Origin: Sipunculus nudus | Lineage: Eukaryota > Annelida > Sipuncula > Golfingiida > Sipunculidae | Assembly (NCBI GenBank): GCA_026874595.1 | Contig: CM049321.1 | Span: 24,644,479 to 24,708,478 of the forward strand | Length of the DNA stretch: 64,000 nucleotides | Direction: 5' to 3' | Shown here: piece by piece, positions 45,901 to 58,600 of the stretch | Numbering within the stretch: position 1 is the stretch's first letter | How the letters are laid out: each line of letters begins with the position of its first letter | Notes under the pieces: generated by a model | Seen by the model: the letters and a program-made list of their open reading frames with translations, nothing else | Database searches by the model: none | Told to the model about the DNA's origin: nothing | Position numbers and translations under genes: made by a program

Positions 45901-47130
45901 TTACGTAAAAACGAAATCAGGGTTATGTTCAAATGCGAATCAACGCATATAATGCAATACAATTGTTTCAAATAATTCAAATGCAAATGTGTATAGATAC
46001 AAATAAATGCAAAGGGAAAATGCTAAAACAATTAATATGTAATATGAAATGCAAACTGTTTGGAAAGTCAAATGTGATGAAAATTGTCAAATGCAAATGC
46101 GATAAAAATATCAAAGGCAAATAGACTTATAAATGTAAAGGATTCATTATTATTATTATAACCTTTGTTAAATTATTCAGTAGGATAGATTAGTTAAAAA
46201 TATGAAATGATTGTAACCACTGGTATGAGGAAACAAAATACGACATCCTTTGCAAATACATGTAAAGAAGACGGCTTCAGTAACAGTGAAAAAATAAGTT
46301 TTTATATCAATATTAGTAAATAGATTAACAATAAATAAATTGATTTAAAAGAGCCACACTGATGATTGTTTAAGGATGATTTAATACACGAACAGAGAAA
46401 GTTCTCTATTACTTTGAATGTTTAATATAATGTTTGTTTTTTAAGTTCTGTTTAGTAAGGAGTCTTCAATGATATTTGAATTATTTTTCCTTTCATCATT
46501 TGTTCTTTTCTGGTGTTCTGTATTCACAATACATCAAGTATCTGCATTGGACATGTGAGCAACCCTAATTCTAACCGTACTTAGTATCCCTATTGTTTGT
46601 GCTGATACCACAATGAACTTCCGGGGGGGGGGGGGGGCTTGGAAAGGGTGACCAGCATGCCGCCTAGTCCACTCTACTTAAAAAGCCGCAAGTATACATG
46701 CCTTGCAGTTGCCCCCTGCTTTTAATTAAACCTGCCCTGACAAGGATGGCAGCTTTTCAGTATATAGTGGACACCTGCTACCATTTCTTCTAAATGAGCA
46801 AGTATAAATACTTTTAACGGAAACATGAGAAAAATATAGGATTTACAGATTATAAAATGATGTTGAGCACTCTCGAATAATATAACAATATAATATATAT
46901 AACATAACAATATCGAATCCATATGACTTACAGTACAAGAAGAACGCTTTTGAAAGCATTTCATTATTACAAAATATAGTACATTAGGAACTACATACCC
47001 TAGCATCTATATTGATCGAAGAATCAAATGCAAATGCAACGTTTCAGCTCTGCATTTAAATGCAAATACAGAGATAGAGCTCTGCATTTGAATGCAAACG
47101 CAAATGCAGGGTTACTTGTAATTGCGCGAA
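45900..47130. repeat. Two clusters of ATGCAAAT-like words bracketing about 0.9 kb
   Basis: The left cluster (45925-46130) has repeated AAATGCAAATG, TAAATGCAAAGG and AAATGCAAACTG; the right cluster (47025-47110) has AATGCAAATGCAACG and CTGCATTTAAATGCAAATAC. The ATGCAAAT octamer is the POU-factor site, but a degenerate repeat is an equally good explanation. Confidence 0.5.
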
Positions 47131-49060
47131 GATGTTAAAATATATGAGACTCGCATGTTTAATTAAAATTAAAAAGTATAAACCGAAGTGACCTTTTGAT
47201 GATTAGACCCTGTTAGAAGCCTGGTGCCAATGGGGAAATGGAGTATAGACCATAAACTTTGCTCTAATATCAAGCATGATTTCAGTTTAATCTAACTATG
47301 ATGTCTGTTGATTTATGATTTATTTCGAACCTTCATTTTAGTATCATTTCTTTGCTTAATCCGGAGTATACGACATAAGCTGTTGTTTCTGATCATATAC
47401 GATTATGCTAAATATAACTTCGGTAAAGAGGGCGCATTCTTTGGGTATAAGACTTTGACCAAAGGGTTTAACGGGCGGGAAAGGTTTGAATGGAACGCGA
47501 ATCATTCAACAAGTATACATTGGAACTTGAGTGTATTCCGTTTGCTCCATTTTACAGGGATAACTTGATTTTCCTCGACACGGGTACGTTAACCCGACCG
47601 ATATATTCCTGTCACGTTCTGAAGGATAATCCAAATTCATAAAGTAACAAAAGCCCACTTTGGGAGCCGAAGTTTTTAAAAATCTTGATAATCTGATGGG
47701 TAATAGATGTCAGCTACCGAATGTATGACAGTCGTTTTATCACACAGTCATAAGAACCGCGTTTCTTCCAGCGGCCGGCGGTTAAATCTGCACATCTGAT
47801 TTCCCCTGGGTCGGGTTTCGATGATAGGCCATTCCCCCGGGAGTCCCTATCCCACAATGCCTCGGGCCATTCGGTATTAAGCTCCTTCTTGTCCGCGTGG
47901 GATCATTAACAAATGCCAACACTTCTTGCCGCATGTTAAGTACTACTTTTTTACCCAGATGTCACTACATTAGTTTTAATGCCATCATACCCTTGGCGGA
48001 ACATCAAACAAAATATCAAACGGTTTAAATAAAATTACGCTTTCAAATGGTTAGCTCTAATAATTCATCGGGCTTCTGTTTTGTTGCTTGGATATTTATC
48101 GCTTTAAAGACCATAGAGAATTTAAAGGGTCTTACAAAAACTTGAACGAATAATGCAGACGTTAATGGAAAATAAATGTAACTAAAACCCCGGCACTTTC
48201 ATATTTTCACCATTTTTTGGTTTGGAATATTCTTATTAGTTTTTACCAGCCTTCAAGTCTCTGTTATGGAAACCTTCATGTTTCTATAATCATGTAACCA
48301 ATGCCCAGTCGAGAATTTCCAGAAGATATCATATGTCGACAGCTGTATTAACCTTTAACCCTAACATGTCATGCTGCTTTACATGAAATAGATTGGTTAC
48401 CTGCTGGCTCTGGTTACCCCTTGGCAGAGTTTTGTCTTTCAAACAGTCAGTCAGTTGATTAATGTTATGCTACTTAATTTAGACTGGCATCTGCTCACCT
48501 TTGTTCCGTTAGACCCCGGACGAAAAATGAGAATACAATCTGCCAGAAGCTGATGGACTGGTTTCCTTCTCCAAAATTTACCTAAAAATCTCTAGCCAAA
48601 AGGGTGATGAGCAGAGGTCATTGTGAGCACAGGTAATTTGTAAAAGCATAATTAAAGATGTCAACTGAAATGTGTCCTGCTATTCAGCCATCTATCTATC
48701 ACTGAGTGCTATATTACTTATAATGATTATTAAAATAACAATGATAATAATATATTCATTATCATATATTATTATAATTATTATTAGTTGTAGTAGAAGT
48801 AGTTGTAGTAGTAGTTGTTGTTGTTGTTGCTTAAGTGATAGTAGTACTAGAAGTAATATTATTATTAATATTTTCATTATTATTATTATTATTTTCAATG
48901 TTATATTTTCATTTTTATCATCATTTTATTAACACGGGAAATTTCAAATTCAATTCCGAATTTCAATAATTTTTAAAGTATTTTACACCCACATTCAAGT
49001 TCTGATTTAAGGTCATTAGACTGTCGCTCGGTGACACCAGGTTCACCGGCCTCTGGTTAA
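47131..49060. other. Gene desert with low-complexity ATT/GTT tract
   Basis: 48720-48930 is a low-complexity run of ATT, AGT and GTT triplets whose frames on both strands are artefacts. Otherwise no feature. Confidence 0.4.
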
Positions 49061-49300
49061 GGAACTAATGCATTAAGTGCGGGGAGAACGAGGTGCTTTA
49101 AATACTCGGTAGGCGATTGAGTTCAGGAGTTCGAATCCCAACGGAACTACTTTCGCCGGCGGCATTTGGCAAGTCGTTAACTCAACGTGTGCACTCTCTC
49201 GGACTAGGACGTATTGCGTCTTAACTTTGCACACCTGTCGCCCATGTATAACCACCAAAAACAGTACGTGAATTGTCGTTTCCCGGATATTCACCTCTGG
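49060..49300 (+). mobile_element. Possible third SINE type (tRNA-like head)
   Basis: AGGAGTTCGAATCCCAACGG at about 49125 resembles a box B, with a plausible box A upstream. It is single-copy in the window, so the call is weak. The sequence does not fold into a complete tRNA that I can recognise. Confidence 0.35.
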
Positions 49301-50046
49301 GGATTTTATGTTATTGATTTTAAAATGCCAACTGCCTAAATGTTAAAGTGTCAAGTCATGTGAGCCGCAAATTGATCTATTAAAACGAACAGAATACCAA
49401 TACCATCGGTGTTAAATGACCTGTGATTTGTTTCCTACAACTGTTTGGGATTTAAGTAGCTGTTTGTGATCTATTTTGGCTCTGTTCTAGTCTAACATTG
49501 ACTGCCGTGGACGGCTGATTACATGAAATGGGTTTTACAGGGTCGATTTGGTTATCATTAAGATTCACTCGGGTAATTGGCCCAAATCACTTTAGAATGT
49601 TATGGAGTTTAAGTTTTAATTGTATTGACAAGCACGTGGTGTTACATGTAATAAATGTTCTTCTTTGCATGAATCGTTATCCCAGTGAGAACCCTCGATA
49701 TAGTGCTTCACCTCAAATTAAAACTTTCGTCACTCAGTGAATGGGTGCTGATTATTGGCATTTCAACAATATAAAAGTCTAACCCCCACCTTTGATTTTT
49801 GTGGTTTTCATGTTCCTGAGAAAGATGCAAAGATAGGTTCAAATAAAGGAAGGGAAAGATAAAAAGCAGAAAGACATTTTAGACATAAAATAGGCTCACA
49901 TAAACAGGTGCGCCGGTGTAGCAACTTCAGATTACCCCCGCAAAACATTACCCCTTTAAAGCAGTGGATTTTTTATGTTTATTTAGTTCAGAGACATAGA
50001 ATTTCATTCCTCTTGATTTTCCAATAATAGGTTTAATCTTTTTTTT

Positions 50047-50421
50047 AAAGATTATTTTCGGTTGAGGTAATGCTTACTTTACTAAGTATGAACTTCTGCA
50101 GAATTCCATTCCGGTTTCGGACTACGTGACAGGGGCTTACACGCGATAATTCTGGCGTCAACCAGACTCGGTATATCACTCCTACGGATCCTGGGTGTGT
50201 GTCATCCCCATTGCTGGTTCATAACAACGAGTAACTCTCGAAAGGCGCACTCGGTTGTGAGTGAAACATGACTGTGGGGCACAGTCTCCCCATTAAGCCT
50301 GCAGAGCGCTCACCCTGGGTAGTCGTGACCATGAAATATCTCACCGCCTCTGCTGAGATACGAACTCACGATCTCCTGGCTTTGTGCCCTGTGCACTACC
50401 CCTGAGCCAAAGAAGCCGGTA
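50047..50421 (-). mobile_element. tRNA-derived SINE, class A, near full length
   Basis: It has the tail complement with CTGCAGAATTCCATTCCGG and CGGACTACGTGACAGGGGC, then CGAAAGGCGCACTCGGTTGT, GCCTGCAGAGCGCTCACCC, and CCTGAGCCAAAGAAGCCGG at the head end. Confidence 0.82.
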
Positions 50422-50798
50422 GATTGAATCTTTGTATATCTGATGCGTGTATGTCATGTGTCGAGCAAGTGATGGGAGTGTAAGGGTCAATAGAAATATG
50501 AATAACAATATTATTAAAATTTTGAGTCAATTTTAGTTATCATAGATTGATTCCAGCTTTTAAGTATCGTATTTCCCACGTGGTTTATTGGAATAAAATA
50601 TCATAAGTTAAAAGCATTAGGATTTATCATTAAATTAAATCAGCGAGGGGATAATCTGAACAGTGCGGGGGAAACCTGAAATTAGGTTAATTAGAACGAA
50701 ATATTGTTATAAACACGTGGATATAAACATAATGGACAACCTGTACCCCGTGTCAATGGCTCATTTTAGCTTATTTTTATAATAGGTTCAAGGCATTA

Positions 50799-51139
50799 GG
50801 CCAAAAAAAATAAAAAGGTATGGTTCTCAGGCACCGCCCGCATCAATTTTAAACCCCCGCATCAAAAATTTTTATTTTGATTTTGAGAACTCACCAATTT
50901 CGAGCTGCACCGGCTAAGACATTAATTTCAAGAAGTAAAATCATGAAATTTCCTTTGTTTTGCAGTGTTGTTACTTGTTTAGCAAAATAAATCTATTATT
51001 TTAATGCTTTTCCCTTTTCGTTTGACATTTTTATCGAAACATACCAAAAAATAAAAAAAATAAAAAAACCGCCCGCCCGCATTAATTTCTGAAAAAAAAG
51101 TGCCTGAGAACCATACCTTTTTTTTTTTTTATTTTGGCC
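50799..51139. mobile_element. MITE, 341 bases, Harbinger-like, second copy
   Basis: It starts GGCCAAAAAAAATA and ends TATTTTGGCC, flanked by TTA on both sides (50796-50798, 51140-51142). Subterminal GGTATGGTTCTCAGGCAC and GTGCCTGAGAACCATACC are perfect 18-base inverted repeats, better preserved than in the 27.6-kb copy. Confidence 0.87.
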
Positions 51140-51142
51140 TTA

Positions 51143-51489
51143 TGTTTATTTGACAGATTTCAGGTATCGAACTTGGTCACTTTGACTGCTTTGCTTTACG
51201 CCAGTAAAGCATCAAATGGTTCATACTACGCCAGCGGAGATTTAAATCATATTTTTCTGTGAAATTTTATTCGAGATCTCGAGATGTTATGTCTAGACCT
51301 TGAGATGTTATCTACAATATGGATAAATATACAATATTGAATATTTGATTGTTTTTATATGGGTAAAGTCTACAAATAGCACAACTTAATCCGACACTAA
51401 ACGAACCCTGCATCTCATTTCACATTTGGCAAAGATCCCGGGTGCTTAATATGCGTTGATAATACCTTGACCAAAACAGACTGGCTTCA

Positions 51490-51568
<79 letters not shown>

Positions 51569-52330
51569 TCAAGCCCGCTTATTGTCATGTCGGTGGTGCA
51601 TACATAAATTATGATAATAACCGGGATGTGACATTATGCGGGCTTCAACATCGATGTCCTTTTGAGTCATAGAAGAAGCGATATATCTCATTCATAGAAG
51701 AAGCGATGTATCATTCACGTTGTAATTGTCCTGCTACATTTTATGTGATCAACACAAATGACGTCATCTGCTGTATGCTTTACATGAGTGCTCTTTAGTT
51801 TTATTTTGTGGATTGTTAATCAAACTAGGTTATTTCAAGGAATGATTTAAAGGGTCTAATGAGCACGATAATGTTCTGTATGTTCTTGGTGAATAATAAT
51901 ATATTGGATGTTATTATATAATACTGGTTAGACCATAACGTCAAATCTTGTCAAAATCCTTGGCCCGCACATGCCTCTGAGGCACCGCAGTCATATCTTG
52001 TGGTGTCAAAGGTCAAACTGTTTCATTCTTGTTCTAAATGGACTCTTATAGCAGAATAGAAATAGCATATTCTTTCACTGAAAAAAAAATAGTGTTCTTA
52101 ATAAAGAGTGAAAAAAGAGTAATTAGTGTCGAATTCTAAAAATAGAGTGAATCTTTTAAAAAAATTGTGACTTGGCAGGCCTGAATAATATTTACTGGCG
52201 CTTCGCATTGTTTTACATCACGCGAGATATGCGTGTAAAGCCCAGTTTGAAAATTCGAGCGCACATTAGCATATAGCTCCGATATGCCGAAGGAGGCGTC
52301 ACTTATAAAAGTGAAAGTTTTCAAAATTGG
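51143..52330. other. Gene desert with (TA)n
   Basis: It includes the (TA)n tract 51493-51565, followed by a short repeat-like stretch (CCCGCTTATTGTCATGTCGG... GACATTATGCGGGCTTC) that forms an imperfect hairpin over about 60 bases. Confidence 0.4.
51493..51565. repeat. (TA)n microsatellite
   Basis: About 73 bases of TA. Confidence 0.95.
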
Positions 52331-52740
52331 AACTTTCAATTAAACAGGACCTGGTTGCTTCGTCACATTATCGAGCACGACATTGCATGATTCATCAATT
52401 AAACCAAACTGTAATTAAGGAAAATAAAACATGAAAAAACAACGCAGTAAAGAAATCAAGAATATTGCAATTAAGGTTCCTTTTTCGTGATTGATCAAGG
52501 AATGCTATGGAATTAAGTTAATAACTCCCGCATGGTCTTTCTCAAAGGGGAATATCCTCGATCACATTGTGTGCTATGATCGTGATCATTGCGCCGTAAT
52601 TGCTCTTTAAGTGTAATAGAATTTCTAATTAATGCACCGTTTATCATCATAAAATAGCGCTCATTATATCCCTTACGATGAATGCAAGCACCGCGCGTTT
52701 CTGCTAAGACTTGTCTTTCTTAAACAGGCCCTTAAGAGGT
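52330..52740. other. Candidate conserved non-coding block
   Basis: It is free of repeats and balanced in composition, and dense in homeodomain-type words (CAATTAA, TAATTAAGG, CTAATTAATGC, GTAATTGC). Neither strand has an open frame of length. This texture is typical of developmental enhancers in gene deserts, but conservation was not tested. Confidence 0.3.
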
Positions 52741-53762
52741 TGATATTGCACCATTCAGAATCTTTTTAAGTATCATTTTTTTAACAACGGAAGTATCGTT
52801 AAATATGGTTATCTGAACTATTTAATTGTACAATCAAGAATTTACCAGGTGTATGATGAATGTATCATATATTTTTTTTCAAATCAAGTGTTCATGAAAT
52901 TAAAAACAATCAAATGTACATGTAAATATTTTTTTTTTTTTTTAATAATTATTCAATATTATGAATAAAAAACTAAAAAGTAAATGCATTTCAAAATACA
53001 TCAGAATGATCAGTATTATCGGCATTCTGCAAAAAAAGTTGACATATTGTATATTTCTTGATAGCTTAGTATTTGTTATTTGTCATCATGGGTTATAAAC
53101 CCAAATAACAAAGTATGCTTTCCTCTTCAGCTTTGTGTAAATAGCTCACTTTCTATATACAATTTACTAGTATTATACATAAACTGCTGAGCAGTTTGTA
53201 TTCATACATATTTTTTTACAAAGAATTACTTTTATATTTTGTTCATTTCTCATTTCCAAGTCTTTGTCCCCATACAATTTGCATGTACGTTCCAATATAC
53301 ATGAACCTACATATTTCAGTAGTTGGCTGAAGTAGTTTTTTTTTCAACATGATCAGGTCCCAGGCCTATAACCAAAGCATGATAAATGACATACACGATA
53401 GGTATTGTACACGTCAGTATATTAAAGACGTTTGCATTTGTGGTTTTTAAACGCATTTTTGTTCAGAATTTTGACATGTCTTTGATTTTATCACCATTTT
53501 ATCATTTTACCTTTGTTGTCGAGATGGGAAATCGGAGACAAATGTGTCCCCTAAACAAATATGTCTACATGAACAAAATATATGCGAAAGGCACAGCATG
53601 ATTCAAAGCATGTTTCTTTTAGCGCGGCAGTTATTATGATGGCGGGAACAGACCATCAATTTAAAAGTCTAGTTAACTACAGTGAAACGTAAAACTTAAA
53701 TTTCATAATACTGTTTTTTTTATATCTCTCTTGGAAAACATATATTGAAGTATGATATGACG

Positions 53763-53794
53763 GTATATATATATATATAAACATATATTTATAA

Positions 53795-53844
<50 letters not shown>
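53763..53844. repeat. (TA)n microsatellite, interrupted
   Basis: TA tracts separated by a short AAACATATATTTATAAG spacer. Confidence 0.9.
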
Positions 53845-53846
<2 letters not shown>

Positions 53847-53879
53847 TTGTAGGTTTTAAATCGTCATTGTAATTTCTCT

Positions 53880-54400
53880 TATATCTTCACTTCTGCGACA
53901 TCTTGTTTTCGCCTACTTTTATATGGGTACCGGAAGACACGACGTTAGCCGCACTCGCTTGGCCACAAAATAACCTGGCATTTCCGATTTCTTTAAGTAA
54001 AAACGATTCTTTATCTCTAGAAAGTCCAAGCTCTCGCGCGTAATTCCTAAACAATATGTGATTGCGCAGCAACGAGAGGGCCAATCCTAAGAAACCTTCG
54101 AGTAGAGCCAGCCGCCAAACTACCGCCCGCGCCTTCGGCGGCGGCTAATTCCCATTAAGTAGAGCTAATCAATAAATTCCCCTCCCAGTTCCGCAGATCG
54201 CTCGCCTGGCGCTCCTCCCATTAAAATGATTTGGAGAGGACTCCGGGCAAAATGGAAAGGAATCTTCTGCGCACTCCACCAGTCTACTGCAAAATTATTA
54301 GCAATCATTTAAGAGTTTTTCATTCCTCTTGTGCGCCGGAAGCTTACAGTTAACGTGATTGCGGCTAGGGAACGGTGGCTGGCTCTGCCAGATGCGAAAC
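53880..54400. other. GC-richer block, candidate conserved non-coding element
   Basis: It has GC-rich words (CGCCCGCGCCTTCGGCGGCGG) beside TAAT cores (GGCTAATTCCCATTAAG, CCCATTAAAATGATTTGG). The minus-strand 65-codon frame shows no domain. It stands out from the AT-rich surroundings. Confidence 0.35.
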
Positions 54401-55069
54401 TACTCGTCTGCTGCTGAAGTCACGTCGTGTTTAACATGATTTGCTCAAACTTGTAATGAATAGTTTGTATTTAATTTAGTAATGAGCCCAGATTCCTTTA
54501 TACAGACAAGTCCTTGTCGCTGTTTACTTATAGCCAGAAGTCATTCGAACAACAACTTCACTTAAATAATTCTCATTGATGAAGTCAGGGAACACTTGCG
54601 CCCTGAACACGCTGGAAACATTCAATCAGCTTGACTCCTTTTTCTATTTTTCTCCAACTGCAGAAACATACTTTTAGTCCCACTTTGTCAATATTAATCG
54701 TGATCAATAACAATTTATTGCATCTCAGATCCAGGCAAATCTGTTAAATTGATCAACTGGTTGTGGGCGATGATAAGTGTTTTCGATGATTATTGGAAGA
54801 AGTCATTAAGTGTCGGAAATCTGGTTGAAGGTATTACGTCTGTGTCTATTTTGTTTTCTAAAACTATAGAAAAAAAATAAATTGTTCAGCTTGATAAAGT
54901 GCTATTGGGTAATAAACTAATACTTGCTTTCCTTAAAGCAGAGGCTGACTTCGAATAGAAAAGGGAATGCAGGATAAAACTCAAATGATTCAATACACAA
55001 TAAAAATTCAATGGTTATACCGACCGCGCGAGAATGATAATGTGATATGTCATAGAGGTCCGGTGTAAA

Positions 55070-55210
55070 GACTTCAGATTACCCCCCCCCCCCCCTTTTT
55101 TTTTTTTTTGGTTACCCCCCGGTAATCTGAAATCGATTTCAGATTACCCCGGGGGGTAGCCTAAACCTGATTTCAGGTTACCCCCCTACATTTCAGATTA
55201 CCCCCCTCAC
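55070..55210. repeat. C-run and large imperfect palindrome
   Basis: A C-run and T-run are followed by the perfect 28-base palindrome with half GGTAATCTGAAATC (55131-55158), extended on both sides by GGTTACCCCCC and GGGGGGTAGCC to about 60 bases. CAGATTACCCCCC words recur here, at 49.92 kb and near 61.6-62.25 kb, so this is a degenerate repeat family. Confidence 0.85.
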
Positions 55211-55479
55211 TTATAAAGCTAATATGATTACTTTTTGTGTAAGTAGGAGCTCACCGCTCTAGATATATTTATTTACAACATCCTCAGCTGGCTTGTGATA
55301 TAGTGGTCAGCTCCGTCGGGCCGTAAATGGGTCTCTCTTTCCGTAACCTCTTCATAACACGTATTATCTAAAAAATCGTTTCTCACATCCCATTTTAATT
55401 AACTTGGCAGGTGTATTTTTTTTAATCTCCTCACTTGATCAGGTTTTGGTCACACTTACTTGATTTTTATACTTTTTAA

Positions 55480-55890
55480 GATTTATTAACGCCCGTCTTA
55501 TAGACGGATCGTATTATAGTACTAGTATATATGTCGGTCCGTCCAATAACCATTGGTATCGCAACGATAACTTACCAGTATTTTTATTGATTTTAAGGAA
55601 ACTCAGTAATAGTATGGACCAATAAAGTATCTCGCTTGAGTTCGATTTTCTGCAATATCCGAGCATATTTAATGAGGTCAGAGGTCATCACGAGACTACT
55701 CGGTGGTGTCGCCGTGATTACTGACCAGGAATTAAATTTGATGGATTTTGATGACACTCACAATAAAATATTAACCAATTAAGTGTCCCGCCTGGGTTCG
55801 ATTCTTCATAAAATCCGTGCATATGTGATGAGGTCAGAGGTCACAAGAAATACGAGGGGCGTATTATGCGCACTTGCGGTGATATTGCTT
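55480..55890 (+). repeat. Repeat with internal duplication and two DR1 sites
   Basis: It begins near ACGCCCGTCTTATAGACGGATC with GTCGGTCCGTCC and ends near CGAGGGGCGTATTATGCGC. Two internal units of about 155 bases share TTCGATT, AATATCCG/AAATCCG-type and TGAGGTCAGAGGTCA. Each unit carries AGGTCA-G-AGGTCA, a perfect DR1. Confidence 0.75.
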
Positions 55891-55899
55891 CGATTTCCA

Positions 55900-57060
55900 C
55901 TTTCAATTTCCCATTTCAGACTTTCAAATGTATTAGGGACTGAAATTTTTATGTAATGTTTATGACACATAACATTAACGTATAAATATAGAAATTACGC
56001 CTTATTATCACAAATATGGGAATTTTGTGTTATACAGGCGCAAATGCAAACACTGTACAACAATAATTTATTAATAATTTCAATGATAATAATTTTACAT
56101 TGAAAATTTAAAATTTTGAAATGTAATGGTAAAACGAAGAAATTCAGCTGAGTGAACAATGTAAATAATATTGGTATACCAAAGAGGCAAAAATTATTTT
56201 TAAAAAATTACTTGTATTATATTTAAAATGAAACATTGAATAAACCTGAAATATAAAAATATAAAAAGAATGAAAATTCTATGTTTAAAATCAGAAACAC
56301 AGTGTAGTAAAAGTTTTAATGGATTAAGCATATTAAAATTATATGTAGAACATAACTTGCTCGGTTTAACAGATAATTCCTAGGGCATTTTAAAAATAAC
56401 ATCTAAAATTTAAAGAAATTTTAATTGTAATTGTAAAAATTCTACTTTGTATTACATCTGAGTTAATGCTTCCGATGTTTTCAGCAGTCTAAAATTAAAA
56501 TTTATTAATGTTTTAGTGGCTTTGGAACACAAAAATAAATATTTTTTTAAACTTTGATTTAAGTTAAAATAAAAGAAGGAAAACCATTCAATTGGTTCAC
56601 TACAACATAGAGACATGACATATTAAAAAAACATATAACACGTGATAAAGGTTTGTATAAATTAGTCCTCTACTATGACAAAAACGGGACTTTTTATGTC
56701 ATTTTTTTTTTATTTAAATTCGTCAAAAAGCGGTCCGGTCCTTTTATTCAATAATTATCAAAACATAATTTTTTTGTTTTAAATAGAATTTAATTATACA
56801 AGATATAATAAAATGATAAAGCTGAAGCAAGGATAATAATAAAAGTACATATATAAATAACGCAGCTGACTCCCCTAACCCCATTTAAAGACAATGCAAT
56901 TCTATATATGTCTAAACTAGCTGGAACATCTGGCTCTAAACAAAATTTCTGCAAGGGGTTCTTCTATATCTATTTTTGGTAAAGGAGTCTTTATCATAAC
57001 CTAACTACAAACACAATCACATTGTTCAAAAACAAGGTTTACAGATTGACACTTATCACA
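55900..57060. other. Very AT-rich gene desert
   Basis: Long A/T-rich stretches with no frames or recognisable repeats. Confidence 0.4.
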
Positions 57061-57260
57061 TGCACATTAAGAAAAGAGCTCCCGGTGGCTTCACGGAGAC
57101 TCCGGGATGTATGCTGTGGCTACACGGAGGTGCATGGTGCCAACAAGAAATGATACGGACCATTTTTTAATCCGTGTACACCGGGAAGAAAAAAATTGCG
57201 CAGGTTTAATTTTTTTCTGAACATGCCGATGCACCAAGGATCAACCCTGATGCGTACAAG

Positions 57261-57408
57261 GTGATGCCGGAGTTAACACGGATGATGCCGGAGTTAACAC
57301 GGATGATGCCGGAGTTAACACGGATGATGCCGGAGTTAACACGGATTATGCCGGAGTTAACACGGATGATGCCGGAGTTAACACGGATGAGCCGGAGTTA
57401 ACACGGAT
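57261..57408 (+). repeat. 21-base tandem satellite, about seven copies
   Basis: The unit is GATGATGCCGGAGTTAACACG, with variants GATTATGCC... and one 20-base copy missing a base. The flanks have related words (CGGAACGATGATCCGTGATG). Confidence 0.95.
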
Positions 57409-57479
57409 TATCCCGGAACGATGATCCGTGATGATCTATGATGTTATCCGTGAATGTGTGAAAGGGGCTTTAAAAGCGG

Positions 57480-58600
57480 TCCGGTACGCACCTCTAATAT
57501 ATCATTTGTGCAGGGATTACAGGATTGCCTTTCCGCTAAAGATGCAGGCTACCATCATACCAAGCTTTCAGTCACACTTTGCCCAGTTTAAACCTGATTC
57601 TGCAATCTTACTCCCTACATGCACACTTACATGCTAAAAGAACTGAATGTTTTTAAAAGTAACATTGTTATATCAGAAACATGATTATGCAGTGGAAAAA
57701 AACAGGAAAATATAGGAGATGAGAGCCTAAATGCCGTAAAGTATCAGAAATTATAGACTATTTTTATATGAAAATATAGGGAATATAGGGAGTCAGTAAA
57801 ACACATCCTGTAAAATATTTTGTGTTTGTGTCATGTTTATTACTACTTAGAAGCAACTAATGTAAAAACCGTCTAGGTGTTCACCGTTCCAAAGGATTGG
57901 TACAAAAGGAAAATGCCTTTCCGTGCACGTTGCCTATCTGAGACAGAGGGAAAGGTGTTAATAATTACGACCCCTTCATTTGTGGCACCTTAGGAATTGT
58001 GGAATGTCAGTTGAGATATCCCGTTCTTGTCTGCGAAATAGTATTTTCGGCTATTTAATAAAGAAAAAAATGCACACCGTTTATTTCCTGAAAAAGTAAG
58101 TCTTACATAAAATTAATTTTGATAAAATTGACTTATCGTCCTGCGCTATTTAATTAAAGCTGGGTTTTTCTATTGTCATGTAGTGGCGTTCAATTTAAGC
58201 AAAACCTTATATAACAAAAAAAATAATCATGTATTATTTTGAAAAGTCGGGCATTTTTAATCAAAAAGCAATCTTGTATATTAAATGTTGGTCATGATTT
58301 TTATAAGTTGAAGTATTGTAAATTTTTTCTGTTCCAGTAGTAACCTTTGAACATTGTCTTTAAAGGCAACAACCTAGGTTTAATTTCATAATCGAAAGGT
58401 TTTCAACATGTTAATGAAGTGGAATCATGGATGCTTAGCTAGGTGCGTCACGAGTGTCATATGGTGAATAAGTTGTATACAATTTTTTTTTTATTTTACG
58501 TCATTAGCTAATAAATGAAGTGAATAGTGCGTGGTAGTATATCTGTAATAGTTCCTAAATAAGCACCAAGGATCCTGCTTATTTGAACCATAACCCATTA
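57480..58600. other. Intergenic DNA
   Basis: No gene or clear repeat seen. Confidence 0.3.

Noticed and set aside
48672-48932. Ser/Ile-rich open frames on both strands
   Set aside because: They come from ATT/AGT/GTT low-complexity DNA.
57261-57408. CRISPR-like array
   Set aside because: Units are contiguous 21-base tandem repeats without spacers, in an animal-type genome.
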